Source of the DNA: DAISVY01 sp036826635
GTDB taxonomy: Bacteria > Zixibacteria > MSB-5A5 > GN15 > FEB-12
Reading direction: 5' to 3'
DNA: 64,000 nucleotides
Assembly: GCA_036826635.1 (NCBI GenBank)
Contig: DAISVY010000011.1
Coordinates: 36,361 to 100,360, forward strand
Of this stretch, positions 44,695 through 53,385 are shown piece by piece; within the stretch, counting starts at the first letter, position 1, and each line of letters begins with the position of its first letter. The notes beneath the pieces are model-generated. The model saw only the letters and a list, made by a program, of their open reading frames with translations. It was not told the DNA's origin and did not search any database. The translations under genes were made by a program, and so were the position numbers.

Positions 44695-45539
44695 GCAAGC
44701 AGGTGTTAGGCAAAGGACTTTCGGCGCTTATCCCGAGCGATGGGGTTACAGGGGTCCATGAAGTCCAATATCGGCAGGTCGATCTGGATCGTGTTGCGCC
44801 CAATCCGATGCAGCCCCGGCGAGCGTTTGACGACGAGCGGTTGGGTGAACTGGCCGCCTCGGTCAAGCAGAACGGCGTGATGCAGCCGCTGGTCGTTCGA
44901 AAAAACGGCAACGGTTACACTATTGTCGCGGGCGAACGTCGCTATCGGGCGGCACGTCTGGCCGGATTGCAGCAAGTGCCGGTGATCGTCTGGGAAGATG
45001 TCGACGACGTGCGCCTGCTTGAACTGGCTTTGGTGGAAAATATTCATCGTGAAGATCTCAACCCGCTCGAGCTGGCCGAGGCGTATCGTCGCCTTATCGA
45101 TCAGTGTGGCCTTACCCAGGGTGAACTGGCCAGGCGGGTGGGGTGCAGTCGGGCGGCGGTTGCAAACCATGTGCGTCTGCTCTCTCTGCCCGATTCGGTC
45201 AAGCGTTTCATCGCCGAGGGGCGGATTTCGGAGGGACACGCCCGGGCCATACTGGCCATGGAATCCGAAGCGCAGATGCTTCAGATGGTGCAGAAAATAG
45301 TCAGCGATTCGCTCTCGGTGCGCGAAGTCGAACAGAAAGCCGGACGGAAACAACGACGCCGGCTCGTGCCGAAACGGAAAAACCCGGCTCTGTCGGAGAT
45401 GGAAGTCAGCCTGAAACGCATGCTTGGTACGGCCGTAAAAATCATACCCGGTCTCAAACGCGGCCGCATCGAGATAGAATATTACGGCGAGGAAGACCTG
45501 GGCCGAATCTGGGAGCTTTTGCGGAGGGTAGAAGACTGA
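44691..45539 (+). CDS. parB: Chromosome-partitioning CTPase ParB (Spo0J)
   Basis: DNA clamp that loads at parS. The 282-residue protein starts MSKQVLGKGLSALIPS with the ParA-stimulating N-terminus, then the CTP-binding segment GERRYRAARLAG and ALVENIHREDLNPLELAEAY, a helix-turn-helix around AQLARRVG-type residues (GELARRVGCSRAAVANHVRLL), and a C-terminal dimerisation domain after a Lys/Arg linker. Overlaps parA and, at its stop, the start of the M23 gene. Confidence 0.96.
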   Translation: MSKQVLGKGLSALIPSDGVTGVHEVQYRQVDLDRVAPNPMQPRRAFDDERLGELAASVKQNGVMQPLVVRKNGNGYTIVAGERRYRAARLAGLQQVPVIVWEDVDDVRLLELALVENIHREDLNPLELAEAYRRLIDQCGLTQGELARRVGCSRAAVANHVRLLSLPDSVKRFIAEGRISEGHARAILAMESEAQMLQMVQKIVSDSLSVREVEQKAGRKQRRRLVPKRKNPALSEMEVSLKRMLGTAVKIIPGLKRGRIEIEYYGEEDLGRIWELLRRVED

Positions 45540-46324
45540 GCGTCAAGCGTGGCAAATATGTGACGGTCATGCTGGTTCCCGACGGGACCGAACCGCGCAG
45601 CGGCATCCGTTTGCGTCGATGGATATTGAAGTCCATTATTGGCGGCGGGGTGGTCATCGTGGTGGGTATCGTTCTGTTCTTTTCGTTTTACGGTCGGGTG
45701 CTTACGCGGGCAGCCATGACGGAACAGGTGCTTAAAGAGAATCGGGATCTCAAACGATACTATTATAAGGTACAGTTGTTGGAGCAAAATTTGATACAGG
45801 CTCGCGAAGTCGTCAATCGCATGGTTGAGTTGGCCGGGATCGAATACGAGTTTCCCGAGCTGCCCGACGACTCGACCCTTTTTGCCGGGATAGGGTCGCC
45901 GGTCCATTCGGTGGTCCCGCGTTCGTCGGGGGCCGACTGGACCCTGCCGGCCGGTCTGCCGATTGAAGGATTCATAACGCAGGAATTCCATGTGGACGAC
46001 GATGGGCACTATCATCCGGGAGTCGATATCGCTGCGGCTGTCGGCACGCCGGTTCTGGCCACGGGTTCGGGCGTGGTCGATGAGGTCGGATTCGACACGA
46101 CCTACGGTTATGTGGTGGTGATAAAACATAACGACAGCATCAGTTCGGTTTATGCGCATAACGATAAAATCCTGGTGCGGGAAGGTCAGGAGGTGTTGGT
46201 GGGCAGCCGCATCGCATTGTCGGGTAATACCGGAAGATCGACCGCACCACATCTGCATTACGAGATAAGATTACACGGTAAACCTATAGATCCGTTGGAT
46301 AATCCGTATGATAAAGAAAACTGA
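45536..46324 (+). CDS. Membrane-anchored M23 (LytM-type) peptidase with probable CTG start
   Basis: Peptidoglycan hydrolase of the LytM family. The protein has a short cytoplasmic stretch (SVKRGKYVTVMLVPDGTEPR), a transmembrane helix (SIIGGGVVIVVGIVLFF), a coiled coil (EQVLKENRDLKRYYYKVQLLEQN), and the catalytic domain with zinc ligands in HPGVDIAAAVG and HLHYEIRLHG. Only CTG 45536 has a good ribosome site (GGAGGG seven bases upstream) and it preserves the MLVPDG-type N-terminus common to relatives. In-frame GTG 45560 and ATG 45569 lack one. It overlaps parB and, by 17 bases, the bactofilin. M23-bactofilin pairs control cell shape elsewhere. Confidence 0.88.
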   Translation: MSVKRGKYVTVMLVPDGTEPRSGIRLRRWILKSIIGGGVVIVVGIVLFFSFYGRVLTRAAMTEQVLKENRDLKRYYYKVQLLEQNLIQAREVVNRMVELAGIEYEFPELPDDSTLFAGIGSPVHSVVPRSSGADWTLPAGLPIEGFITQEFHVDDDGHYHPGVDIAAAVGTPVLATGSGVVDEVGFDTTYGYVVVIKHNDSISSVYAHNDKILVREGQEVLVGSRIALSGNTGRSTAPHLHYEIRLHGKPIDPLDNPYDKEN

Positions 46325-46739
46325 TACCAATGAGGCGGGTGGATTGATGAACACCATTATCGGAAAAGACACTGTGATAACGGGTACGCTGGACGTGAAA
46401 GGCGCACTGAGAGTCGATGGTTCGGTGAAAGGGAAAATTATTTGCTCTGACTGTGTTACGGTTGGGGCTACGGGCACGGTTGAGGCGGACATCGAGGCCG
46501 ATACCGCCATCGTGGCCGGTCACCTTATCGGAAATGTCGTGACGACCGAGAAGATCGAACTGCAGGCGAAGTGCGAAATGGACGGTGATCTGAAAACCAA
46601 GTCGCTGGTAATAGAACAGGGAGCGGTGTTCTGCGGTGCCTGCAATATGAAGGGCGGGACTCCGGATTTGGGGTTCCTTGCGCCGGAAACCAGGAAAAAT
46701 GAGACGGTTACAATCACCAAGAACGGCAAGGACAAGTAA
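46308..46739 (+). CDS. Bactofilin
   Basis: Cytoskeletal polymer of the bactofilin family. The 143-residue product has a right-handed beta-helix core with repeats like TVITGTLDVKGALRVDGSVKGK-type turns and VEADIEADTAIVAGHLIGNV. ATG 46308 overlaps the M23 gene; ATG 46347, with GGTGG upstream, is a shorter alternative that also fits. A short C-terminal tail rich in Lys/Asn follows. The adjacent peptidase suggests bactofilin positions peptidoglycan remodelling; adjacency to parAB is also seen in Myxococcus-type par-bactofilin loci. Confidence 0.9.
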   Translation: MIKKTDTNEAGGLMNTIIGKDTVITGTLDVKGALRVDGSVKGKIICSDCVTVGATGTVEADIEADTAIVAGHLIGNVVTTEKIELQAKCEMDGDLKTKSLVIEQGAVFCGACNMKGGTPDLGFLAPETRKNETVTITKNGKDK

Positions 46740-47172
46740 CTCACATTTTTTGTCGGTCTGTGGAAAACCGGCCGAGATTGTGGATATTTGGCTAACACAA
46801 TGTCCCTTAGCACCTTAAGTCTTCGGCTTGTGAACTTAAAAGGGCTGTTTATCCACAAAAACGGCACACCGTTAACTGAATGTTAGGTTTTGATTTAGGC
46901 CGGATTTGTCAAATTCCCGGTTACGCCCGCCCCCCATATGGTATTGTCTGCCAACGGATTAAGCGTAGAGCGTAGTAGTGGTATTTGTCACCGCAGGCGG
47001 GGATGTCTCCGCCGGGTTAAATTGCGGCATATGACCGCAAAAACGGAACCGATTCGAGTTAAACCCAGTCGCCGGGAATTGGCCGGGATTGATCGTAACT
47101 TTGTGACCCGCCGGAAGTATAAGGACTTGTGTTAATTCGAACGACCCGCAGCAGCATCTTTTGGAGGAATTC
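46740..47172. other. Gene-free region with a second DnaA-box cluster
   Basis: I see no gene here; a 65-codon frame at 46938-47135 has no supporting features. The first 120 bases hold three DnaA-box-like 9-mers: TGTGGAAAA 46759-46767, TGTGGATAT 46779-46787 and TTATCCACA 46849-46857 (perfect). The last is in the opposite orientation to the first two. The moxR ribosome site closes the region. Confidence 0.6.
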
Positions 47173-48180
47173 ATGACGCCCACCGAGTCAGGCTCAGATA
47201 TACAGGCAGTGGAAAATCTTCACTCCGCCCATGAAAAGATCAGGTCGGAAATCGCGAAGGTCATCATCGGTCAGGACAAAGTGATCGAGCAGTTGCTTAT
47301 CTCACTTCTTTCGGCGGGACATTGTCTTCTGGTAGGCGTGCCCGGCCTGGCCAAGACGCTTATGATCTCAACCCTGGCTCGGGTGCTTGATCTTCGATTC
47401 AGTCGTATCCAGTTCACTCCTGATCTTATGCCTTCGGATATAACCGGGACGGAGATTATCGACGAGGACGCGAGCACGCACAAGCGCGGTTTCCGCTTTG
47501 TTAAAGGTCCGGTGTTCGCCAACATCATACTCGCCGACGAAATAAACCGCACGCCCCCCAAAACACAGGCGGCCTTGCTTCAGGCTATGCAGGAGCATGA
47601 AATTACCGCTGCCGGAGAAACTTACAAACTCGACGAGCCGTTTTTCGTGCTGGCCACTCAGAACCCCATTGAGCAGGAAGGCACCTATCCCCTTCCCGAA
47701 GCTCAACTGGATCGGTTCATGTTCGATGTGTTCGTGGATTATCCGGCCGATGATGAAGAGCGACAAATCGTGAAGACGACTACAACCGTAACCAGTCAGG
47801 ATGTGGTCAAAGTGCTTTCGGCCGAGGATATCATGTCCTTCCAGCGACTGGTGCGCCGGGTGCCGGTTTCGGACCATCTGGTGAAATACGCCGTTGATCT
47901 GGTGCGGGCCACGCGACCGAACGAAGATCACGCCCCCGACTTCATCAGGAAATGGGTCAATTGGGGAGCCGGGCCGCGTGCTTCGCAGTATTTGATTCTG
48001 GCGGCGAAAACTAAGGCCGTGCTGGAAGGGCGCCCGACGCCGGGTCCCGAGGACGTACGTTTTGCCGCTTATCCGGTGTTGCGGCATCGTATCGTGACGT
48101 CGTTCAATGCGGAAGCCGACGGTGTGGACAGCCTTGAGATTATCCGTCGCATTCTGGAAGCGGTCAAGGCGCGTGACTAA
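47173..48180 (+). CDS. MoxR-family AAA+ ATPase
   Basis: MoxR chaperone-like ATPase, typically paired with DUF58/vWA proteins. 335 residues from ATG 47173 (GGAGG upstream). Walker A is HCLLVGVPGLAKTLM, Walker B IILADEINRTPPKTQAALLQAMQE, and sensor-1 VLATQNPIEQEGTYPLPEAQLDRF is the family hallmark. The lid domain is complete. It heads a four-gene operon with a membrane protein, DUF58 and a small unknown protein. The target of the MoxR complex is not visible. Confidence 0.95.
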   Translation: MTPTESGSDIQAVENLHSAHEKIRSEIAKVIIGQDKVIEQLLISLLSAGHCLLVGVPGLAKTLMISTLARVLDLRFSRIQFTPDLMPSDITGTEIIDEDASTHKRGFRFVKGPVFANIILADEINRTPPKTQAALLQAMQEHEITAAGETYKLDEPFFVLATQNPIEQEGTYPLPEAQLDRFMFDVFVDYPADDEERQIVKTTTTVTSQDVVKVLSAEDIMSFQRLVRRVPVSDHLVKYAVDLVRATRPNEDHAPDFIRKWVNWGAGPRASQYLILAAKTKAVLEGRPTPGPEDVRFAAYPVLRHRIVTSFNAEADGVDSLEIIRRILEAVKARD

Positions 48181-48236
48181 GACGGTCGGGCAGGACGGCT
48201 GCAAGGGCGGCACCTTGTTCGAACTCTGAGGAAGTT

Positions 48237-48881
48237 ATGGCCGAGTTGGATCGTTTAACCAAGTTTCCCCCTGTCGCGCGGTTGTTCGTGGCCTGGTTTA
48301 CCACGCTGGTGCTGGCCGTGTGTGTCTGGGTGGTCTGGGACTATGTTCAGGAACACCGTCTGGCCGACCAGGAAACATATGATGATGCGGCCGATTACGG
48401 GCCGGCGGTCGAAGCCGAAATAGAAGACATTGCCTCCGACAGCTCAGCCGTGCGTGCGCCGATCTGGGACACCATACATGCGGGACAGGACACCCCTTTT
48501 GATACGTCCGAGGTCGATACCATGGAAAGGCGAGCCGGGCTTGCGGACGACGGCATGGTAGACATGGCCGCGGTTGTTCCCGCCGAGGACCGGCTGGGTC
48601 ACAATCTCGGTATAGCGCGGATTCATTTTCAGGGAGAGACATTGCTCTTCTTTGCGCTGGGGGCGGTGTTTCTGTTTACGTCGGTGAGCGCGAGGTTCAA
48701 GCGGATCATTCTATGGTTGTTGGGCGTGGCGATTCTTGTCAACATGATCGGTATAAGCGGTTCCGGTTTCTATTCCCTGTTTGACTTCATCGAGATGCTG
48801 AGCGGTGTTGTTCTGTTGTTGCTCGTGCTGTACATCTGCATTGTGATCTATCGCGACCTGGGGCGAAAGCGAACGGAGTAA
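48237..48881 (+). CDS. Three-helix membrane protein of unknown function, MoxR operon
   Basis: I do not recognise this 214-residue protein. It has a helix at about 15-40 (LFVAWFTTLVLAVCVWVVWD), a long acidic loop (about 42-130, Asp/Glu/Ala-rich), two close helices (LLFFALGAVFLFTS, IILWLLGVAILVNMIGI) and a last helix (VVLLLLVLYICIVIY) before a basic RKRTE end. GAGGAAG precedes the ATG. Translation and operon position are clear; the acidic loop probably faces the periplasm. Confidence 0.8.
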   Translation: MAELDRLTKFPPVARLFVAWFTTLVLAVCVWVVWDYVQEHRLADQETYDDAADYGPAVEAEIEDIASDSSAVRAPIWDTIHAGQDTPFDTSEVDTMERRAGLADDGMVDMAAVVPAEDRLGHNLGIARIHFQGETLLFFALGAVFLFTSVSARFKRIILWLLGVAILVNMIGISGSGFYSLFDFIEMLSGVVLLLLVLYICIVIYRDLGRKRTE

Positions 48882-48884
48882 AAT

Positions 48885-49784
48885 TTGACCGCCGACTATG
48901 TCAAATATCTGCAGCCGGAAACGGTGTCCAAGCTCAAGGGTATGGAACTGCGCGCCCGCATGGTCGTCGAGGGTTTTATCACCGGACTGCACAAATCGCC
49001 CTATCACGGTTTTTCGGTTGAGTTTGCCGACTATCGGCAGTACATGCCGGGAGACAATATCAATCATATCGACTGGAAAGTGTTCGGCAAGACCGACCGC
49101 TATTACATCAAGCAGTTCGAAGAGGAAACCAATCTCAAAGGATATCTCCTTCTGGATTGCTCGGCCTCGATGAAATACCGTTCCGGCAAGCGGGTGAGCA
49201 AGTTTGACTACGCCGGGATGCTGTGCGGGGCGTTGTCGTACATGATGCTCAGGCAGCGCGACGCCGTCGGTCTGGTGACGTACGATCAGAAGATACGGCG
49301 GTATATTCCACCGCGTTCCCGGTCGGGACATCTTCACGTGCTCCTCAATGAGATTGCGCGTCAGTCGCCGAGTGACCTCACGGATATATCTTCGGCCCTG
49401 CATGAAATGGCCGAACGGATCAAGCGTCGCGGTCTGGTGGTGATTATATCGGACTTGCTCGACGATCCGGAGAAAATTATCTCGGGGCTAAGACACTTCC
49501 GCTACAACAAGCACGAGGTAATTGTTTTCCATGTGCTCGACCCCCGTGAGCGGGATTTCGATTTCGGCGCTGAGGCGGTCTTCCGCGATATGGAGACCGG
49601 AGAAGAGTTGACCACGTCGCCGTATCAGATCAAAAAAGAATTCGCACGACAGGTGAAAACGTTTTCCGACAGCATCGCCTCGGCCTGTCGTCAGTCCAAT
49701 ATAGATTATCATCCGATTGACACGGCCATGCCGTTCGACCATGCGCTCTACGCTTTTCTGGCTAAACGCGAGCGGCTGTATTGA
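48885..49784 (+). CDS. DUF58 (von Willebrand A-like) protein
   Basis: Usual partner of MoxR ATPases. TTG 48885 has GGAG six bases upstream; the 299-residue product has the DUF58 signature YRQYMPGDNINHIDWKVFGK (about residues 45-64), then LLLDCSASM with MIDAS-like DCSAS (about 88-92) and IISDLLDDPEKI. This suggests a vWA metal-adhesion fold used in assembly of a complex. It starts 3 bp after the membrane protein stop, so it is co-translated. Confidence 0.92.
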   Translation: MTADYVKYLQPETVSKLKGMELRARMVVEGFITGLHKSPYHGFSVEFADYRQYMPGDNINHIDWKVFGKTDRYYIKQFEEETNLKGYLLLDCSASMKYRSGKRVSKFDYAGMLCGALSYMMLRQRDAVGLVTYDQKIRRYIPPRSRSGHLHVLLNEIARQSPSDLTDISSALHEMAERIKRRGLVVIISDLLDDPEKIISGLRHFRYNKHEVIVFHVLDPRERDFDFGAEAVFRDMETGEELTTSPYQIKKEFARQVKTFSDSIASACRQSNIDYHPIDTAMPFDHALYAFLAKRERLY

Positions 49785-49800
49785 GCGTGCGGGCATTGTG

Positions 49801-50334
49801 ATGTTCGACAGATTCAGAGGAAGTCTCGCGGCCACCAAATTCACCAACCGGGTGTGCAATACCTGCCGTGACCTGGTCAATATGCTGATTGCCAACGGCT
49901 ATCGGCTTAAGCTGCACGACACCGTGTTCGTGTTTTCGGAATGCTACTCCGCCCATCTGTTCACCTACCGCAAAAAATACAAGAGCGACAGCGCAGCCAA
50001 GCGGGCCAACATGATGCTCTTGGCTCATCAATATATGACCAAATGGCTGATGAAGATTTTTTCCAACGCCGGACCGGGGATCGATTTTGAGTCTACGGCC
50101 CGGGATGTAATCGAAGGCCTGCCGAGTTATTTCGAAAATTGGGAAAGAGAAGTTGAGGAAAAAATCACCGCGGCCGAAGCAGTCGCGCGGTCCGATTTCA
50201 AGGCTGTCACCACCACCCACTGTCTGAGTAATCTTACTTACTATATTAATGAGAAGATAGAAAAGTCCGAGGACCGGAAAAACATCGATTCTCTTCTGAC
50301 CGGCGTTTTATCTACTCATCTGGGCGCTCTTTAG
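49801..50334 (+). CDS. Unknown protein in the MoxR operon
   Basis: A 177-residue helical protein starting MFDRFRGSLAATKFTNRVCN. Features include a conserved-looking YRKKYKSDSAAKRANMMLLAHQYMTKWLMK segment (given here broken up for length), two cysteines and no signal peptide or membrane helix. It follows DUF58 by 16 bp. I cannot assign a family. Its position after DUF58 suggests it acts with the MoxR complex. Confidence 0.7.
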   Translation: MFDRFRGSLAATKFTNRVCNTCRDLVNMLIANGYRLKLHDTVFVFSECYSAHLFTYRKKYKSDSAAKRANMMLLAHQYMTKWLMKIFSNAGPGIDFESTARDVIEGLPSYFENWEREVEEKITAAEAVARSDFKAVTTTHCLSNLTYYINEKIEKSEDRKNIDSLLTGVLSTHLGAL

Positions 50335-50354
50335 AGCCGCCGATATCCCCCGTT

Positions 50355-51332
50355 TTACTGAGCGCTTTCGGCCTGCGGCGCAGTTGCAGCCGCGGCGGCC
50401 GCGAGTACAAAGGAGACTATTGTTTTCTGTAGTGCGCTCTCTTCGTCCGGCAGGGGCATCTGTTTCAGCAGGGCTGAGTCGGAAATCTTCGCCAGGTGTA
50501 CGTATTCGGAGCTCTCCAGCAATTTGGGCGGGGCCATGAGAAGAGTGGGACTTGCGATTTTCGATATATCGTTCAAGTCGGTATACTCCGGGGCGTAACC
50601 CGAGCGGAGTTTGTACCAGAACCAGAAGACCGTATGAGGGAAAGGAATCCAGAAGGTGTCATATTCGTCAAAAAGCCGGTTAAGCCAGTTTTCGGCCGAA
50701 AGATAAGGATTGATAGCCACCACGGCGTCGATACGGGTTTCCTCCCGGGCTGCGGCCAGGGCGGCATCGGCGCCGATTGACCAACCGACAGCGACCAGAG
50801 GAGGAGTGATTTTTCCGCGCATGTCGGCATACGCAATGGTTTCTTCCAGGTCGGTGGCTTCGTATTCGCCGTAGCTGTGATAATCGCCGCTGGAAAATCC
50901 ACTGGCCCGTTGGTCATAAACGATAACCGTAAATCCGGAATCAACGAGAACCCGAGCCAGCGGGATGGTGGCATTGCGGTCATGGCACTCGTCGTGCAGC
51001 AGTATCACCGTTCCCCGTGGTTCGAAAGCAGCCTTGGCATCCGAAGAATCCGAAGAATCAATGCCCGGGGTAAGCATGGCCACGGCCAGTGAAGTCAGAC
51101 CATCGGCGTCTACCCTGAAAGTATCAACGGCAAACCCGGCCTCAATTAATGTTGCGGGATCGTTTAACGGGAGAGAATCGGTGTCTTCGTTTATTGATTC
51201 GATTCGCCCCATCAGGGCACTGGTGCGGTTGAGGGGATATATCAAAAAGACCAGAGCGATAAGGCCGACCACAAGCAAAAAGACGATAAGCTGAAGGATC
51301 TCTTTGAACGTCTGCGACATCTTCTTGGCCAT
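50355..51332 (-). CDS. Membrane-anchored alpha/beta hydrolase
   Basis: A 325-residue protein with an N-terminal anchor helix (LIVFLLVVGLIALVFLIYPL, about 14-33) and an alpha/beta hydrolase domain with nucleophile elbow GWSIGAD (about residue 195) in LVAVGWSIGADAALA. The oxyanion-type loop is VILLHDECHDRN, and the catalytic His is not certain. The C-terminal Ala-rich tail follows. GGGAG lies eight bases before ATG. It is antiparallel to the flanking genes, so it stands alone. Substrate unknown. Confidence 0.85.
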   Translation of the reverse strand: MAKKMSQTFKEILQLIVFLLVVGLIALVFLIYPLNRTSALMGRIESINEDTDSLPLNDPATLIEAGFAVDTFRVDADGLTSLAVAMLTPGIDSSDSSDAKAAFEPRGTVILLHDECHDRNATIPLARVLVDSGFTVIVYDQRASGFSSGDYHSYGEYEATDLEETIAYADMRGKITPPLVAVGWSIGADAALAAAREETRIDAVVAINPYLSAENWLNRLFDEYDTFWIPFPHTVFWFWYKLRSGYAPEYTDLNDISKIASPTLLMAPPKLLESSEYVHLAKISDSALLKQMPLPDEESALQKTIVSFVLAAAAAATAPQAESAQ

Positions 51333-52149
51333 TGTGCTAACTCCCGGGTTTCAAGGCAGTTATGATAGCCATCGGCAGGATTCTGTCAACCTTAAAAATA
51401 TGTCTGTTTCGGGACCGAAAAAAATAGTCGCCAGAGCCCTGATGCTCCCGTGATTGTCCTACGGCCGAAAGATTTTCGGGGTTTTCTACGGATCGTGCTC
51501 CCGGACGTGCTCCTAATGCTCCCCGGGAAAGGGGTAGCTTTTTTCAGGCGGTGGTGGTGGCGGCCCGGGTATGTGCAAGGTGGCTGGTGGCTGACGGCTG
51601 TCGGAATTTGTTTTTCGAACAAATTTACCGGGAAGATTTTTCCTGTGTATAAGTGGTTTTAGCTGTTTGCGGGTGGGTAATTGAGCCACATGTTTTTTGG
51701 CCCGGAAAGGGGGGCTATTGGGCTAAGTTGCTGCCCCGGCGGCTATTGCGGCTTTAGAAGCAAGTGGGAACATTTTTCAATATTTCTGTTGACAATTTAT
51801 CCGGGTCGGATTATATTGGCCTCGGATGATAGGCGAGTTTTCCACAAAGAAGATAGTCACGCCGAAAGCGGGACTCATAAGTACCAACAGTTTTCCGATC
51901 ATGAATTTCTAATGTGAGTACTTCTCTCGCAAGCTGGTTGTGGGGGCCAGTGGAGAGTTTCAAGCAGGTTACTTTCTGAGCACTACTGGTAAAGTGTTGA
52001 ATTGAACTTTAGGGATGGTTAGATCGGCATAATGGCCGATGATAATGCTAGGTCATTCTTAAAGAAGCTTTGTCAGTGACTCTAAAAGTTGCGAAGCCAG
52101 GGACGGTCAGGGGCATACCCCCGGGCTTGGCTTTATTTGGGAGGTAGCT
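51333..52149. other. Long intergenic region with promoter and leader of the secreted-protein cluster
   Basis: About 820 bases without a convincing gene. The first 450 hold nothing recognised; short frames there, one rich in Trp (51450-51662), look accidental. A promoter is listed at 51789. From there a leader of about 325 bases runs to the ribosome site GGGAGGTAGCT. It contains short dyads but no match to a riboswitch family that I could confirm. Confidence 0.6.
51789..51817 (+). promoter_or_regulatory. Sigma70-type promoter of the cohesin/dockerin gene
   Basis: TTGACA at 51789-51794 and TATATT at 51812-51817 with exactly 17 bases between. It is the only strong promoter found in the region and lies about 330 bases before the ATG at 52150, which implies a long leader. 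Confidence 0.75.
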
Positions 52150-53385
52150 ATGTTGTCCGGCTCCAAAGTGATTCGTTCTTCTCTCTCGGTTACTTTTGTC
52201 GTTTTTTGCCTGATATTTTTCGTTGTGCCGAGCAGCCAGGCGATTCCGGAATTGACCATTACGGTGGGTGACACCACCGGTGATGCGGGTGAACAGAACT
52301 CCGTAATCACGGTTTTTATGGACAACGTGTTTGATACGGTATCGGCTTTTGAACTCTGGCTGCAACTTAACCGTCCTGACATACTGCGTTTTCAGACCGA
52401 TCTCGATACGGTAGTGGATACTACTTACTGGATCTGCGAGGAGTGGCTTGGCGAGGTCTGTGTCGATTCCGTTGCCTGCAATCCCGAGTCCACTACCTGC
52501 GAAATGGAATATGTGGATACGGTAGAGGCCTACGTCGGTAATTTCGACACGGTCGGTACGTTGATCTCGGGTTGGGAGATGGTCAAGTCACGATCTATCA
52601 CCGGTGTCGGAACTGATATCAAAGTTACGGCTATTGCCGACCGCAATTCGGTGCCGGGTGTTCATCCGGGAATCGCGCCGCAGGGTGGCGGAGTGTTGTT
52701 CCGTCTGCTCGGTGATATTTACCCAATCCATGATACTATTGAAGATCGCACGGTAGGTATATTCGTCCCTCCGTTCCTGGATAATTTCAGTTTTTCCCGG
52801 GCCGACGGAACTTCGATAGGAATTCTGACGGTGGAAGTGCCGGATTCCAATTTCTATCGCTGCAATGCCTGGGTGCCGCCGGATTCCGAAGTTTGCCTTG
52901 ACTGGGAAAAAGTCAATGGTCCGCCGTGGGATTCGGTCTCTGTGGAAGTCGATACGGTGGCGGTTCTGGACACATCCGCAGTTGTGCTGCTGGATGGTTC
53001 CCTGACGGTCAACCTTTATTATGGTGCCTGTTGTTACGAGGCTGAGGCGTGCTCCGTTACTACCGCGGGAGCATGCGAAGTGGCCGGGGGGACATATAAG
53101 GGCAATGGCACCGACTGTGATCCCAATCCCTGTCATACTTGCTGCACCGGAGCATCGGTCGGCAACCTGGACTGCAACGGTAGTGGTGTGCCCGATATGG
53201 GCGACCTTACGATTTTGATAGACCACCTGTTCATTTCTTTGGACCCGCTGTGCTGTATAGACGAGGGCGATGTTGACCTGTCGGGTCAGCCGACCCCTGA
53301 GCCCAACGATGTGGACATGGGAGATTTGACGGTACTGATCGATCATCTGTTTATCAGCCTTGATCCGTTGCCGGCTTGTCCTTAG
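52150..53385 (+). CDS. Secreted protein with cohesin-like domain and two dockerin-like repeats
   Basis: A 411-residue protein with signal peptide (SVTFVVFCLIFFVVPSSQA, cleaved near residue 30). It has a cohesin-like beta domain (about 35-240, starting ELTITVGDTTGDAG with FELWLQLN) and a cysteine-rich patch (YYGACCYEAEACSVTT, then CDPNPCHTCC). Two dockerin-like repeats follow, each ending MGDLTxLIDHLFISLDPL, the first after LDCNGSGVPD and the second after EGDVDLSGQPTPEP; D-x-N/D-x-G positions suggest calcium binding. Unlike the next genes it has no NYPNPFNP sorting domain. GGGAGG precedes the ATG. Likely a matrix component; binding partners unknown. Confidence 0.8.
   Translation: MLSGSKVIRSSLSVTFVVFCLIFFVVPSSQAIPELTITVGDTTGDAGEQNSVITVFMDNVFDTVSAFELWLQLNRPDILRFQTDLDTVVDTTYWICEEWLGEVCVDSVACNPESTTCEMEYVDTVEAYVGNFDTVGTLISGWEMVKSRSITGVGTDIKVTAIADRNSVPGVHPGIAPQGGGVLFRLLGDIYPIHDTIEDRTVGIFVPPFLDNFSFSRADGTSIGILTVEVPDSNFYRCNAWVPPDSEVCLDWEKVNGPPWDSVSVEVDTVAVLDTSAVVLLDGSLTVNLYYGACCYEAEACSVTTAGACEVAGGTYKGNGTDCDPNPCHTCCTGASVGNLDCNGSGVPDMGDLTILIDHLFISLDPLCCIDEGDVDLSGQPTPEPNDVDMGDLTVLIDHLFISLDPLPACP

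Noticed and set aside
46938..47135. 65-codon open frame before moxR
   Set aside because: No ribosome site and no protein-like pattern, and it lies in a region with DNA-level signals.
51450..51662. 70-codon Trp-rich frame in the 51.3-52.1 kb gap
   Set aside because: No start signal, and its composition looks accidental; no similarity to any known small membrane protein.
51850..51900. Patch with GAAAGCGGGACT resembling a cyclic-di-GMP (GEMM) riboswitch
   Set aside because: The required GGGACGCAAAGCC core and the second receptor helix are missing.
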